Assembly (NCBI RefSeq): GCF_004000275.1
Contig: NZ_RCIP01000002.1
Location: forward strand, 248,283 to 312,282
Length of the DNA stretch: 64,000 bases
Reading direction: 5' to 3'
Source of the DNA: Saccharospirillum alexandrii
Lineage (GTDB): Bacteria; Pseudomonadota; Gammaproteobacteria; Pseudomonadales; Natronospirillaceae
The notes under the pieces: generated by a model
Database searches by the model: none
Seen by the model: only the letters and a program-made list of their open reading frames with translations
Told to the model about the DNA's origin: nothing
Part shown: piece by piece, positions 47,920 through 57,641 of the stretch
Layout of the letters: every line of letters begins with the position of its first letter
Numbering within the stretch: position 1 is the first letter of the stretch
Translations under genes and position numbers: made by a program

Positions 47920-48477
47920 ATGGAAGCCTTTCTCAGTTCGACCCTGGCCGTTGCCCTCGCGGAAATCGGCGATAAAACCCAACTGTTGTCCCTGTTCCTG
48001 GTCACCCGGTTTCGCAACCGCTGGGCCATTGTTGCGGGTATTCTGGTTGCCACCCTGGTCAATCATGGTTTGTCGGCCTGGCTGGGAACCTTGCTCGGTC
48101 AGTGGACACCTGGCGACTGGGCGCGCTGGATCATCGGCGGCAGCTTTATTGCCGTCGGCTTGTGGATGCTGATTCCGGACAAAGACGACAGCGGCCCAAG
48201 CCGCTTTGAATCCATGGGCGCTTTTGCGGCGACGCTGATTCTGTTTTTCATTGCCGAAATCGGCGACAAAACCCAGATCGCCACGGTCTTGCTCGCGGCT
48301 CAGTACCAGTCGACGCTGTGGGTGACGCTGGGCACAACACTGGGCATGCTGATCGCCAATGTACCGGTCATTCTGGCTGGCAACTGGCTGATGCAACGCC
48401 TGCCGGTTCGCACCGCCCACATCGTTGCCTGCCTGTTGTTTATTGGCTTTGGTGTCTGGACGATAGCCGGTGTTTAG
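47920..48477 (+). CDS. UPF0016/Gdt1-family manganese exporter
   Basis: 185 residues, six predicted helices, two copies of the family cation motif: ALAEIGDKTQLL near residue 13 and FIAEIGDKTQIA near residue 110. Homologs (MneA in Vibrio, yeast Gdt1, human TMEM165) move Mn2+ or Ca2+. The manganese riboswitch directly upstream supports export of excess Mn2+. It is monocistronic. Confidence 0.92.
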   Translation: MEAFLSSTLAVALAEIGDKTQLLSLFLVTRFRNRWAIVAGILVATLVNHGLSAWLGTLLGQWTPGDWARWIIGGSFIAVGLWMLIPDKDDSGPSRFESMGAFAATLILFFIAEIGDKTQIATVLLAAQYQSTLWVTLGTTLGMLIANVPVILAGNWLMQRLPVRTAHIVACLLFIGFGVWTIAGV

Positions 48478-48904
48478 CCGCTCATATTTACGAAGAAAAT
48501 TTACCGCTCAGGAACCCCACTATCAGGGCTTTCCAGAGCGAGTAAATACTTGCATCCCTTTTTTGCAAACATCTATATATTGACAGGCCGCCACCAAAAC
48601 AACACCATATATAGGCATTCGGTGATTTGAGCGGGCTACCACGGGTACTCCGCTCAACCGGGTCTTTACAGGGAATTCTGGCCATGCAGTGCCTCTTGGC
48701 GGTGCTGTCAAACACCGGCTGCAAACGCAGCTGGTAGCGTGATTCAGCTCAGCCTTCCCGGTCCGTTTCAGACCCCCCGCCCATGCAATCCATACATAAC
48801 GCGTCAGGCGAAGTGGTCTACACTGGCAAAACCAACTTATGCAGTCATTCAGTTGGTTTTGCCAGCCATTTGCCGATGCAGCCCCTACAGCGGAGGAAGC
48901 GCAG
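48478..48904. other. nrd promoter region
   Basis: 427 bp upstream of nrdA. It holds two NrdR boxes (next entry). No small gene is supported. Confidence 0.7.
48569..48617 (+). promoter_or_regulatory. Tandem NrdR boxes
   Basis: ACATCTATATATTGAC at 48569-48584 and ACACCATATATAGGCA at 48602-48617, matching the ACACwATATATwGTGT NrdR consensus. Their starts are 33 bp apart, about three helical turns, the usual NrdR arrangement, about 300 bp before nrdA. NrdR represses ribonucleotide reductase genes according to the ATP/dATP balance. Confidence 0.85.
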
Positions 48905-51172
48905 GTGAATACAGCAACCATTTCAGTCAAAAAACGCGGTGGACGTAGCGAACCCCTCGATCTCGACAAAATCCACAAAGTACTGAATTGGGCGGCTGAA
49001 GGGCTGGACTCGGTATCCGTTTCCCAGGTTGAGCTGAAAGCCCAGTTGCAACTGCACGACGGCATTACCACCTCCGACATTCATGAAACCCTGATCAAAG
49101 CCGCCGCTGACCTGATCAGCGAGGAATACCCCGATTACCAGTACCTGGCCGCGCGCCTGGCGATCTTCCACCTGCGCAAGCGCGCCTACGGTCAATTTGA
49201 GCCGCCTACATTGCGCCAGCATGTCGAGAAAATGGTCGAAGACGGCCGATATGACGCGCACCTGTTTACCGATTACAGCGAAGCCGACTACGAGGCGATG
49301 GAAGGCTTTCTGCGCCACGAGCGCGACCTGAACTTCTCTTACGCGGCGGTCAAGCAGCTCGAAGGCAAGTACCTGGTGCAGAACCGGGTGACAGGTGATA
49401 TCTACGAATCGCCTCAGTTTCTCTACATTCTGATCGCGGCCAGCCTGTTCGCCAGCTACCCGAATGCCACCCGTCTGGATACGATTCAGAAGTTCTATGA
49501 AGCGGTGTCGACCTTCAAACTGTCGCTGCCAACCCCGGTGATGTCCGGTGTGCGTACGCCTACCCGTCAGTTCAGCTCTTGCGTACTGATCGAAAGCGAC
49601 GACAGCCTCGATTCCATCAACGCCACCTCGGCGGCCGTGGTTCGTTACGTCAGCCAGCGCGCCGGCATCGGCATCAACGCCGGTCGCATTCGCGCCATCG
49701 GCTCGCCGATTCGCAGTGGTGCGGCCTTTCACACCGGCTGCATTCCGTTCTATAAGCACTTTCAGACGGCGGTTAAATGCTGCTCTCAGGGCGGTGTACG
49801 TGGCGGTGCGGCAACGCTGTTCTACCCGCTCTGGCACCTGGAAGTCGAAAGCCTGCTGGTGTTGAAGAACAACCGTGGCGTCGAGGAAAACCGCGTGCGT
49901 CAACTGGACTATGGCGTCCAGATCAACCGACTGATGTACACCCGTCTGATCAAAAACCAGCCGATCACGCTGTTCAGCCCATCGGATGTTCCCGGCTTGT
50001 ACGATGCGTTTTTCGAAGACCAGGAAAAATTCGAGCAGCTGTACGCTGAATACGAACAACGCGACGACATTCGCAAGCAGCAAATTCCCGCGGTTGAGCT
50101 GTTCTCCACGCTGCTGCAGGAACGTGCGTCAACCGGTCGTATCTACATTCAGAACGTTGACCACTGCAACACACACGGTGCCTTCGATCCGAAACAGGCC
50201 CCGGTGCGTCAGAGCAACCTGTGCATGGAAATTACCCTGCCGACCAAGCCGTTGCACGACATCAACGATGAAAACGGTGAAATTGCGCTCTGTACACTGG
50301 CCGCCTTCAACCTGGGGGCGATCGAATCGCTGGACGAGCTGGAACCGCTGGCCGAACTTATCGTGCGTGCGCTTGACAGCCTGCTCGATTACCAGGATTA
50401 CCCGGTTAAAGCCGCCGAACTGGGCTCGATGAAGCGCCGTACCCTCGGCATTGGCGTAATCAACTACGCCTACTACCTGGCCAAACACGGTAAGCGTTAC
50501 TCGGATGGTTCCGCACTGGAACTGACGCACGATACCTTCGAGGCCATTCAATACTACCTGCTCAAGGCCTCCAGTGTGCTGGCCGAAGAAGTCGGTGCCT
50601 GCCCGGGCTTCAGCGAGACTCAGTACGCCCAGGGCAAACTGCCGATCGATCACTACAAGAAAGACCTCGATAAAGTCTGCAATACCGAATTGAAACTGAA
50701 CTGGGATGACCTGCGTGCCCGTATTAAAGAGCACGGTCTGCGCAACTCGACTCTGACCGCGCTGATGCCTTCAGAGACCAGTTCACAGATCGCTAACGCC
50801 ACGAACGGTATTGAGCCGCCGCGTGGCCTGGTTTCCGTTAAAACGTCGAAAGACGGTGTGATGAAACAGGTAGTGCCCGACATCGCCAACTTGAGGAACC
50901 AGTATGAATTGCTGTGGCAACAGCCGAACAACCTGGGGTATCTGAACCTGGTGGGTGTCATGCAGAAGTTTGTCGACCAGTCGATCTCGGCAAACACCAA
51001 CTACGACCCCTCCCGTTTTGACGGCAGCAAGGTCCCGATGCAACAGTTGATCAACGATCTGCTGACGGCCTACAAACTCGGTGTCAAAACGCTGTACTAC
51101 CACAACACCCGCGACGGTGCCGGCAGTGCCATGGATGATGACGATTGCGCCAGCGGCGCGTGCAAGATCTGA
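48905..51172 (+). CDS. nrdA: Ribonucleoside-diphosphate reductase alpha subunit
   Basis: 755 residues from a GTG at 48905 (GGAGGAA upstream); E. coli NrdA is 761. ATP-cone domain at the N-terminus (VKKRGGRSEPLDLDKIHKVL), active-site Cys in RQFSSCVLIESDDSLDS, NLCMEITLPTKP with the second redox Cys, and a C-terminal CASGACKI tail that regenerates the disulfide. Class Ia enzyme making deoxynucleotides. nrdB begins 9 bp after the stop. Confidence 0.97.
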   Translation: MNTATISVKKRGGRSEPLDLDKIHKVLNWAAEGLDSVSVSQVELKAQLQLHDGITTSDIHETLIKAAADLISEEYPDYQYLAARLAIFHLRKRAYGQFEPPTLRQHVEKMVEDGRYDAHLFTDYSEADYEAMEGFLRHERDLNFSYAAVKQLEGKYLVQNRVTGDIYESPQFLYILIAASLFASYPNATRLDTIQKFYEAVSTFKLSLPTPVMSGVRTPTRQFSSCVLIESDDSLDSINATSAAVVRYVSQRAGIGINAGRIRAIGSPIRSGAAFHTGCIPFYKHFQTAVKCCSQGGVRGGAATLFYPLWHLEVESLLVLKNNRGVEENRVRQLDYGVQINRLMYTRLIKNQPITLFSPSDVPGLYDAFFEDQEKFEQLYAEYEQRDDIRKQQIPAVELFSTLLQERASTGRIYIQNVDHCNTHGAFDPKQAPVRQSNLCMEITLPTKPLHDINDENGEIALCTLAAFNLGAIESLDELEPLAELIVRALDSLLDYQDYPVKAAELGSMKRRTLGIGVINYAYYLAKHGKRYSDGSALELTHDTFEAIQYYLLKASSVLAEEVGACPGFSETQYAQGKLPIDHYKKDLDKVCNTELKLNWDDLRARIKEHGLRNSTLTALMPSETSSQIANATNGIEPPRGLVSVKTSKDGVMKQVVPDIANLRNQYELLWQQPNNLGYLNLVGVMQKFVDQSISANTNYDPSRFDGSKVPMQQLINDLLTAYKLGVKTLYYHNTRDGAGSAMDDDDCASGACKI

Positions 51173-51181
51173 GGAGCATGA

Positions 51182-52306
51182 ATGGCTTATCAAACGTTTA
51201 ACCAGCGCGAGTTCGACACCTTCAGTCAGCCGATGTTTTTCGGCGAGACGGTGAACGTGGCGCGCTACGATCAGCAGAAGTTTCCAATTTTCGAAAAGCT
51301 GATCGAAAAACAACTCTCCTTCTTCTGGCGTCCGGAAGAGGTTGATCTGACGCGCGACCGCAAGGACTTCATTGCCCTGCCCGCGCACGAGCAACACATT
51401 TTCCTGAGCAACCTGAAATACCAGACGCTGCTCGACAGCGTCCAGGGTCGCTCACCCAATGTGGCCCTGTTGCCGCTGGTGTCGTTGCCCGAGCTGGAAA
51501 CCTGGATCGAAACCTGGGCGTTCAGTGAAACCATTCACTCGCGCTCGTACACGCACATCATGCGTAATGTATTGACCGAGCCGGGCAAGGTGTTCGATGA
51601 CATCGTGCACAACCCGGCCATTGTTGAACGTGCTACAACGGTCACGCGCTACTACGATGCGCTGATTGAAGCGACCCAGCGCTTCCAGGTACAAACCGAC
51701 GAATGGCAAGCCAGTGCAGATGGCAAAAAGGCACTGCGCGACCTGAAACGGAAGCTGTATTTAACGCTGGCCTCGGTCAACGTGCTCGAAGCCATTCGTT
51801 TCTACGTCAGCTTTGCCTGCAGCTTTGCCTTTGCCGAACGTTCAAGAATGGAAGGTAATGCCAAGATCATTCGCCTGATCGCCCGTGACGAAGCCCTGCA
51901 CCTGACCGGCACCCAGCACATGCTGAACCTGATGGCGCGTGGCCACGACGACCCGGAAATGGCTGAGATCGCCGCAGAAGAACGCGACAACGTGCGCCAG
52001 ATCTTCATCGATGCGGCCGAGCAGGAGAAAGAGTGGGCTGCTTACCTGTTCAAAGATGGGTCAATGATTGGTCTGAACACCGACATTCTGGCGCAATACG
52101 TCCAGCACATTACCGACCAGCGCCTGGCGGCTATAGATCTGGAACCGGCGTTTGGTTCGCCCAAGAATCCGCTGCCTTGGATGGACGCCTGGCTGCAAAG
52201 CGACCAGGTGCAGGTAGCGCCTCAGGAAACCGAGATCAGTACGTACCTGGTCGGTGCCCTGCAAAGCGATGTCGACACCGGCGCTCTGGAAGACTTCGAG
52301 TTGTGA
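51182..52306 (+). CDS. nrdB: Ribonucleoside-diphosphate reductase beta subunit
   Basis: 374 residues. Ferritin-like fold with diiron ligands in [33 protein letters not shown] and [21 protein letters not shown]. The radical Tyr should lie near the second helix pair. The C-terminal acidic tail ([11 protein letters not shown]) docks into NrdA. Its stop overlaps the GTG of yfaE. Confidence 0.97.
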   Translation: MAYQTFNQREFDTFSQPMFFGETVNVARYDQQKFPIFEKLIEKQLSFFWRPEEVDLTRDRKDFIALPAHEQHIFLSNLKYQTLLDSVQGRSPNVALLPLVSLPELETWIETWAFSETIHSRSYTHIMRNVLTEPGKVFDDIVHNPAIVERATTVTRYYDALIEATQRFQVQTDEWQASADGKKALRDLKRKLYLTLASVNVLEAIRFYVSFACSFAFAERSRMEGNAKIIRLIARDEALHLTGTQHMLNLMARGHDDPEMAEIAAEERDNVRQIFIDAAEQEKEWAAYLFKDGSMIGLNTDILAQYVQHITDQRLAAIDLEPAFGSPKNPLPWMDAWLQSDQVQVAPQETEISTYLVGALQSDVDTGALEDFEL

Positions 52307-52575
52307 CCAGAGAGGTCAACCCGAACGCGTCACAGACGCACCGCATTACCCTATTCCCCTCGCCTGAACCGGTGACTGTTTTGCAGCAACTGGAAAAGCG
52401 AGGGTTTAAGGTGCCATATCAGTGCCGTGAAGGCTATTGCGGCGCCTGCCGCATGGTCTTGATGAAGGGATCGGTCGATTACGTGCAGGACCCGCTGGCC
52501 TGGTGCGGTGACAGTGAGATTCTGGCCTGCAGTTGCATCGTGGTCGTGGATGCGACGGTAACGTTCAAAGTCTGA
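52303..52575 (+). CDS. yfaE: 2Fe-2S ferredoxin maintaining NrdB
   Basis: 90 residues from a GTG at 52303, overlapping the nrdB stop by 4 bp (E. coli YfaE is 84). The plant-type cluster ligands are in [17 protein letters not shown] and the distal Cys in EILACSC. In E. coli YfaE supplies electrons to rebuild the NrdB diferric-tyrosyl cofactor. Conserved as the last gene of nrdAB operons. Confidence 0.93.
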   Translation: MTREVNPNASQTHRITLFPSPEPVTVLQQLEKRGFKVPYQCREGYCGACRMVLMKGSVDYVQDPLAWCGDSEILACSCIVVVDATVTFKV

Positions 52576-52599
52576 GGCCGCTTCACCCCGGGCGGCCTC
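52574..52599. terminator. Hairpin between convergent genes, without T-tract
   Basis: GAGGCCGC pairs with GCGGCCTC across a 10-nt loop right after the yfaE stop. No T-run, so efficiency is uncertain. Confidence 0.4.
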
Positions 52600-52623
52600 T
52601 GCTCAAAGCATCGCGTGCCTGCC

Positions 52624-53910
52624 TCAGTTAATCAGCATCTGCACGCCCGACTCCATCGCAGGCGCCTTGTCATTCGACAACTCCGCCAGTGGTGCCGTTT
52701 TGAGAGCTTCGCGAATCAGCATACGACTGGAGTGACCGGTTTGCGGGAATCGGCTGAAGCCAGCCTTCCAATTCACAGTCCACCCGGTAACTTTCAGGGC
52801 GGTTGGCGCCTTGCTCAACGCGCCGAACGTCTGGTTAACGGCCGTCGAGTCAATGGCATCATGAATCACCAGGCCAAAGGTGGCGTTGGAATAACGCGCC
52901 AGATACACCCCGGCCGGTATCAGTTTTTGAATCTGCTCCGACAGCGTGTGTAGCCGCTGGTACAGCGTCTCGCTGTTCATTCCAGCAGATAATTCCCGAT
53001 AATTCGACATCTCCAGCATGACCAGGGTGAATGGCGACGCCGCTCCTCCGGTTTCCACCAGTGACTCAAGCAGGTGATGTTCCAGTCGTGACCGGTTCGG
53101 TAAACCGGTGGCTTCATCGACGAAGGCCATTTTCTTGACCCGCTCAGCTTCCTGGCGATTCCATTCTTCTTCGTTATTGCGTGCTTTGATATCGCTGTAA
53201 ACCGCCAGCAGTGAAAACACAATGAACAGAACGGACGCGAGGATGATCGGTGTGCCAATCGCTGAACCCGTCAACTCGTTGCTCATGGCTGGCATGGCAC
53301 CTTGCGGGTATATGACAGCCACCATACCGGTGTAGTGCATACCGCAGATCGCCGCACCCATCACCAGGGCGGCGATGCCCTGAAAGCCGACGGCCTGGCG
53401 CCCCACCAAACGTTGCGTGTAGCGACAAATGGCCAGGGCCGCACCGGAGGCACCGATTGCAATAACGATGGACACCGTGAACCAGAACGGATCGTAACTG
53501 ACCGAGGGGGTAATGCGCATTGCCGCCATACCCAGATAATGCATTACGGCAATACCCATTCCCATAACCAGACTGCCCACTATCAGTACGCCGACGCCGG
53601 CTACGGACTTACTGATCAGGAATAAGGCTAATCCCGAGGCCAATACGGCAGCGATCCATGAGACAACCGTCATGGTCAAATCGTAGGTCATCGGCATGTT
53701 CATCTGGTAAGCGCCCATGCCAATGAAGTGCATGCTCCAGATACCCAGACCCATCGACAACGAACCCAATATCAACCAGATTCGGCGCTTATTGCCTTCT
53801 ACCCGGGTTAGCTGGGTTCCAAAATACAAAGCGCAATAAGACGCCAGTATGGCCACCAGATAGGACAAACTGACCAGCGAAATATCGTAACTACCTTCCA
53901 TGCCTTCCAT
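52624..53910 (-). CDS. MHYT-domain membrane protein with degenerate GGDEF
   Basis: 428 residues from the ATG at 53910 with GAGGTG upstream. Seven membrane helices carry three MHYT copies: MHFIGMGAY, MHYLGMAAM and MHYTGMVAV, proposed to bind metal and sense gases. A GGDEF-like domain follows but the active site reads ARYSNATFGLV, so cyclase activity is unlikely; a c-di-GMP or nucleotide sensor role is possible. No EAL domain. Nothing adjacent suggests a partner. Confidence 0.88.
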   Translation of the reverse strand: MEGMEGSYDISLVSLSYLVAILASYCALYFGTQLTRVEGNKRRIWLILGSLSMGLGIWSMHFIGMGAYQMNMPMTYDLTMTVVSWIAAVLASGLALFLISKSVAGVGVLIVGSLVMGMGIAVMHYLGMAAMRITPSVSYDPFWFTVSIVIAIGASGAALAICRYTQRLVGRQAVGFQGIAALVMGAAICGMHYTGMVAVIYPQGAMPAMSNELTGSAIGTPIILASVLFIVFSLLAVYSDIKARNNEEEWNRQEAERVKKMAFVDEATGLPNRSRLEHHLLESLVETGGAASPFTLVMLEMSNYRELSAGMNSETLYQRLHTLSEQIQKLIPAGVYLARYSNATFGLVIHDAIDSTAVNQTFGALSKAPTALKVTGWTVNWKAGFSRFPQTGHSSRMLIREALKTAPLAELSNDKAPAMESGVQMLIN

Positions 53911-54057
53911 GCTCACCTCAAACCGCGAAATCGACGTTTGTTATACTGCTTAACTTTCATACTACTCGTGCAAACGTGAATTGGATCACGTTTTACAGTC
54001 TTATTGTCTGAAAAGTGACCATACAACACTGAACGAACCGTTCTATTTGAGGAACAA

Positions 54058-54097
54058 AGCCGTACCGTCAACTGGAATGCCAGTCAAAGGTACGGCT
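54058..54097 (-). terminator. Weak intrinsic terminator downstream of the DUF3352-like gene
   Basis: AGCCGTACC pairs with GGTACGGCT over a long loop; on the minus strand TTTGTT follows. It closes the gene at 54112-55890. Confidence 0.55.
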
Positions 54098-54111
54098 ATA
54101 ACAGGTAATGA

Positions 54112-55890
54112 TCAGAGGGTAGAAAAGTGCGCAACCTGGTCTGCGTAATCCTGATACGCAGGAATCGCGACAGCTGCGAGAATGCCGATAACGGCTATAC
54201 CGCCCATCGAACCCTGCAACGGATCCAAGGGGTGAGTCTCGTAACCATACACCGCCTTTAGTGTATTCTCGCGATAGGTGAGCGACACACTGGCCTGGGA
54301 ACGGCCGGGCAACTGCGCGACCCGGGCAACGGGAAACGCCAGCATATCGATCTCGGCATCGAGCATGTGGGCCAGCGTTTGCAGCCCTTCCAGATAATAG
54401 TGATAGTTGGTTTGAATCAACGAGTCGAACTGACCGGTGAACTGAAGCGTTGGCCGGTCGGCCTCCTGTTGGTTCCAGCTCGCCAGTGCCACCTCTGGTG
54501 CAGACTGCTGCCGGGCCAGCAGCACCTGAGGCACGGTGGCGAAGTACCAGATACCCGCCTGTTCATAATACCAGCCCTGAGAATCCTGGCTGCGCATTAT
54601 CCAGTCGGACGCCAATGGCATCTCCTGATCCAGCCACAGTTTTGACAACGGCAACTGCAAACGATTCATAGGGCCGCTTGCCGTCGAAAATGAAGATGTC
54701 TCGGTATAGCCGCGAAAGCGAAGTTCATCCAGCAGGCTCGCAAAGGCATCTGCATCGGTTGGCTCAAAGGCGAGGTAACTTCCGGCATCATCCGCAATCA
54801 CACTGATACGCCCTGTCAGCCCGGCCACAACCGCCGTCCAGCTCAGGCCGGTTTTGGTGGTTAGCTGGTTCAGGTCGCGCAACGACATGTCCGATGCGGA
54901 CGCCAGCCGCCGTACCCAGTCCTCATCCGGTAACACGGTGGAAAAATAGTAACTGGGCTCGCCCAGACTTTGCACGCGAGTGGCCGGGCTATCCGGCAGC
55001 GCCAGATCCCACAGTGGGCCTTCACTTCCCCGTAACAGCAGGGTGGTCTGTCCCTTGCCTGCCCGCGACCCCATGGACATGGCGACTTCCTCGCTGCTCA
55101 TGATGCCCAGCGACTCCAGCTCTCTGGCCTGCGCTGCGGGCAACAGAGGTTCCAACTGATGAATCACAGCGCCGGTATTGGCCCACAGATACACCCCATA
55201 CCGACTGTCTTCCAATTCGGCCTGACGTTTGACGGCTGGGTGATCGGGGTTGGACACCTCGCCCAGCTGCGTCAGCGTTTGCGCACTGCTGCCAAACCCG
55301 GCCGACATCGTAAACCGCCGGGTTTGCGGATCAAACTGATAATAGGCGGGCATAACGCCAAGGCTCAGACGACCCGGGGCATCGGCGGTTGCCGGAACCA
55401 ATTGCCTCACCAGGGGGGTTTCCTCCAGCAGGTTACCGAGCTGTTGTTCAAAGGCAAGACGGGTTTCAAAATCGAGCCGCGCCGACATTTGCAGTTCAGC
55501 CCCGGTCAGGGCGGTGTCACCGGGCAGTCGCACGGCGATCTCTAGCGGTGACCGCAGCCGATCCAGCAACAGGCCGGCCATTGCACCATCCGTACCCAGC
55601 GGTGCCAGCTGCTGACGCAGTGCCTCCAGCAACGTAGTAACGGCAGCCCGATTGGCATCGGTCGCCAGCAGGTCACCCATTTCGTTGTTCTTTGGTGCGG
55701 TTATCCAGGCGCTGGGGCTGGGTAGCCGGACGTAGCTGATGACATCCGGATCGAGCCGGTCGATTAAGGTTGCCGGCTCAGCCAGCTCCGCGGGCCAGTC
55801 GATCCGGCTGTCCGGTTGTGAAGCCAGGTTGCTGCAGCCGGTCAACGCCAGGGCACAAGACAGAATACATACACACAATAAACGGGTCAC
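54112..55890 (-). CDS. DUF3352-like lipoprotein with a pilin-type C-terminal helix
   Basis: 592 residues from a GTG at 55890 (AAGGA upstream); signal CVCILSCALALTGCSNLAS with lipobox ALTGC. The body resembles DUF3352 proteins (VISYVRLPSPSAW, repeating alpha/beta pairs, FTGQFDSLIQTNYHYYLEG). The last 35 residues include IAVIGILAAVAIPAYQDYADQ, which looks like the N1 helix of type IV pilins but at the wrong end of a protein. No prepilin peptidase cleavage would be expected there. Function unknown. Confidence 0.72.
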   Translation of the reverse strand: MTRLLCVCILSCALALTGCSNLASQPDSRIDWPAELAEPATLIDRLDPDVISYVRLPSPSAWITAPKNNEMGDLLATDANRAAVTTLLEALRQQLAPLGTDGAMAGLLLDRLRSPLEIAVRLPGDTALTGAELQMSARLDFETRLAFEQQLGNLLEETPLVRQLVPATADAPGRLSLGVMPAYYQFDPQTRRFTMSAGFGSSAQTLTQLGEVSNPDHPAVKRQAELEDSRYGVYLWANTGAVIHQLEPLLPAAQARELESLGIMSSEEVAMSMGSRAGKGQTTLLLRGSEGPLWDLALPDSPATRVQSLGEPSYYFSTVLPDEDWVRRLASASDMSLRDLNQLTTKTGLSWTAVVAGLTGRISVIADDAGSYLAFEPTDADAFASLLDELRFRGYTETSSFSTASGPMNRLQLPLSKLWLDQEMPLASDWIMRSQDSQGWYYEQAGIWYFATVPQVLLARQQSAPEVALASWNQQEADRPTLQFTGQFDSLIQTNYHYYLEGLQTLAHMLDAEIDMLAFPVARVAQLPGRSQASVSLTYRENTLKAVYGYETHPLDPLQGSMGGIAVIGILAAVAIPAYQDYADQVAHFSTL

Positions 55891-56003
55891 TGAGTCGATC
55901 CTTATCGTCAGAGGCGAGAGTTTCAGATTCAGAATAACGGGATCTGACAATGGAGAAAAGTCAGACACCCGGATGGCGGCGAGTTAATGTCTGACGCAGG
56001 CAT

Positions 56004-57641
56004 TCAATGATTGGATTCATGATACAGATCCAGCGCCTCAAACGGCTGGTTCAGTCGGTCAACATCAATGGTCTCCAGGTCTTCCAGCGTCGCGTCCTCG
56101 GCCAGACGTGACGCCGCCAGTGGCAGCTCTACCGTAAATTGCACGCCACGGACATCCAGCGGCGTGAATTGAATGCCGGAACTTTTGCGCGCCAGATTAA
56201 TGTCCAGCACCCAGCTCGGGTTATCCGGTCGTTGCGGGTCTAGCCAGTTAAGGCTGCGGGAAGACGAATCCAGCCGTTTTCTGTTCGGCTGGTGGGCATC
56301 GGCCGACGATACCTCGACCGAGCGCAGCCGTTGCTCAAACGACCAGCTCAGTGTTTTCTCGGTACCCGTCTCGCCATGGCGCTGACACACCGGCAAGTCG
56401 TCTTCAACGTCGATGGAAAACGAATCGGTATGAACATCGCCGTTTTCAAACTCGAGCCGCAGCGTCATCTGGCGGGGCCGGTTATCAATGTTTTCAATAG
56501 CGACCGCGCCATCGTAGCCTTTGACAATTTCGCCAACAAAAAACAACCCCAACCCCTTACCGTGGTTTTCCTTCACCCGGCGTGTGGAGTAACCCAGTTG
56601 AAAAATTTTGGCTTTGTCCTCCTCACTGATACCCGGGCCACTGTTAAACACCTGCAACCGTACTTTGCCCGAATGCTCAGCAAGCCGAACGCCAATACGA
56701 CGGTACTTGTGCCGGTAGGGTCGCTTGCCACTGAAGAACTGAGCGTTCTTGAGCAGGTTTTCCAGAAGCAGCACCCAGTGGTTTTCATTCCCCAGCACCA
56801 CACCACAGGGCTCCATCGACAACCAGAACGACGGATCATCCTGCCATTGGCAGGGCAAGCCTTCAGCCACCGCCTGGTGCAGAGAGTCGGGGGTATTCAA
56901 CAGTGGGGTCAGCGCCCGCACCAGACCGGCTACCGGAGAAAACGTAGGTTGCAGCTCATGTGAATCGGCCGATTCCGGATTCAGGGATTGCTGGTAATAG
57001 GGTTCTTCCAGATCGCACAATTGATTGGCCAGGTGCAGGGCAATGTTGTCGGTGGTGGCCAGATCGAGAAGGTCCCAGACGTACCGCAGTTGCTGCAAAG
57101 CCTCCCGGGTTCGTGACTGATCAGCCTCGTTCAATTGGGGCTGGGCAAGCGCCTGTTCCAGCGCTGATTGCACCTTATCGAAACCGATCACGCCGTTGTG
57201 CCGCACCTCGGCCGCAATGCTTTTAAAGTGCAAGAATTTTTCATCATACTCGATGTATTCCAGCAGCTTGTCGCTGATAAACAGCTTTAGTTTATCGGCA
57301 TGGCCCGCATAGGTATGCACCTTGTGCTGCAGTTGTTTGCGGCTTTGCCAGAGGTTGTCATACTCATCCTGCAACTGGCGCGATTGCTGTTTCTGCTGAC
57401 GGCGCGCCTGGGAATAACGGTGCGCATCGTTAATCAGGAATATCGCAAATATTGCGCACAGAGCCATTTTCAGGCGCGGATCCAGCACCCAGCCAGGCAC
57501 CTGGTAGTATGCCATCAGGTCAGGTTCGGTGATCAGATAAAAATACGCCACCAGACCCAGTCCGAAAAAACTGCTGAGCACACTGAACCGCTGTGGCCAG
57601 CTTGGCTTGAAAGGTCTATCGGTATCAGCGCGCAAGGTCAT
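56004..57641 (-). CDS. Sensor histidine kinase-like protein
   Basis: 545 residues from the ATG at 57641, seven bases after GGAGG; it overlaps the end of the regulator gene by 17 bp. Two membrane helices near the N-terminus (FFGLGLVAYFYLI, MALCAIFAIFLINDAH), a coiled coil, then an HATPase-like domain with LLLENLLKNAQFF, FNSGPGISEEDKAKIF and HGKGLGLFFVGEIV. A canonical phospho-His region is not obvious; EVRHNGVIGFDKV is a candidate. It forms an operon with the response regulator upstream. Confidence 0.82.
   Translation of the reverse strand: MTLRADTDRPFKPSWPQRFSVLSSFFGLGLVAYFYLITEPDLMAYYQVPGWVLDPRLKMALCAIFAIFLINDAHRYSQARRQQKQQSRQLQDEYDNLWQSRKQLQHKVHTYAGHADKLKLFISDKLLEYIEYDEKFLHFKSIAAEVRHNGVIGFDKVQSALEQALAQPQLNEADQSRTREALQQLRYVWDLLDLATTDNIALHLANQLCDLEEPYYQQSLNPESADSHELQPTFSPVAGLVRALTPLLNTPDSLHQAVAEGLPCQWQDDPSFWLSMEPCGVVLGNENHWVLLLENLLKNAQFFSGKRPYRHKYRRIGVRLAEHSGKVRLQVFNSGPGISEEDKAKIFQLGYSTRRVKENHGKGLGLFFVGEIVKGYDGAVAIENIDNRPRQMTLRLEFENGDVHTDSFSIDVEDDLPVCQRHGETGTEKTLSWSFEQRLRSVEVSSADAHQPNRKRLDSSSRSLNWLDPQRPDNPSWVLDINLARKSSGIQFTPLDVRGVQFTVELPLAASRLAEDATLEDLETIDVDRLNQPFEALDLYHESNH

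Noticed and set aside
48923-50083. 386-codon minus-strand frame over nrdA
   Set aside because: Antisense of the conserved reductase gene; composition mirrors nrdA codons.
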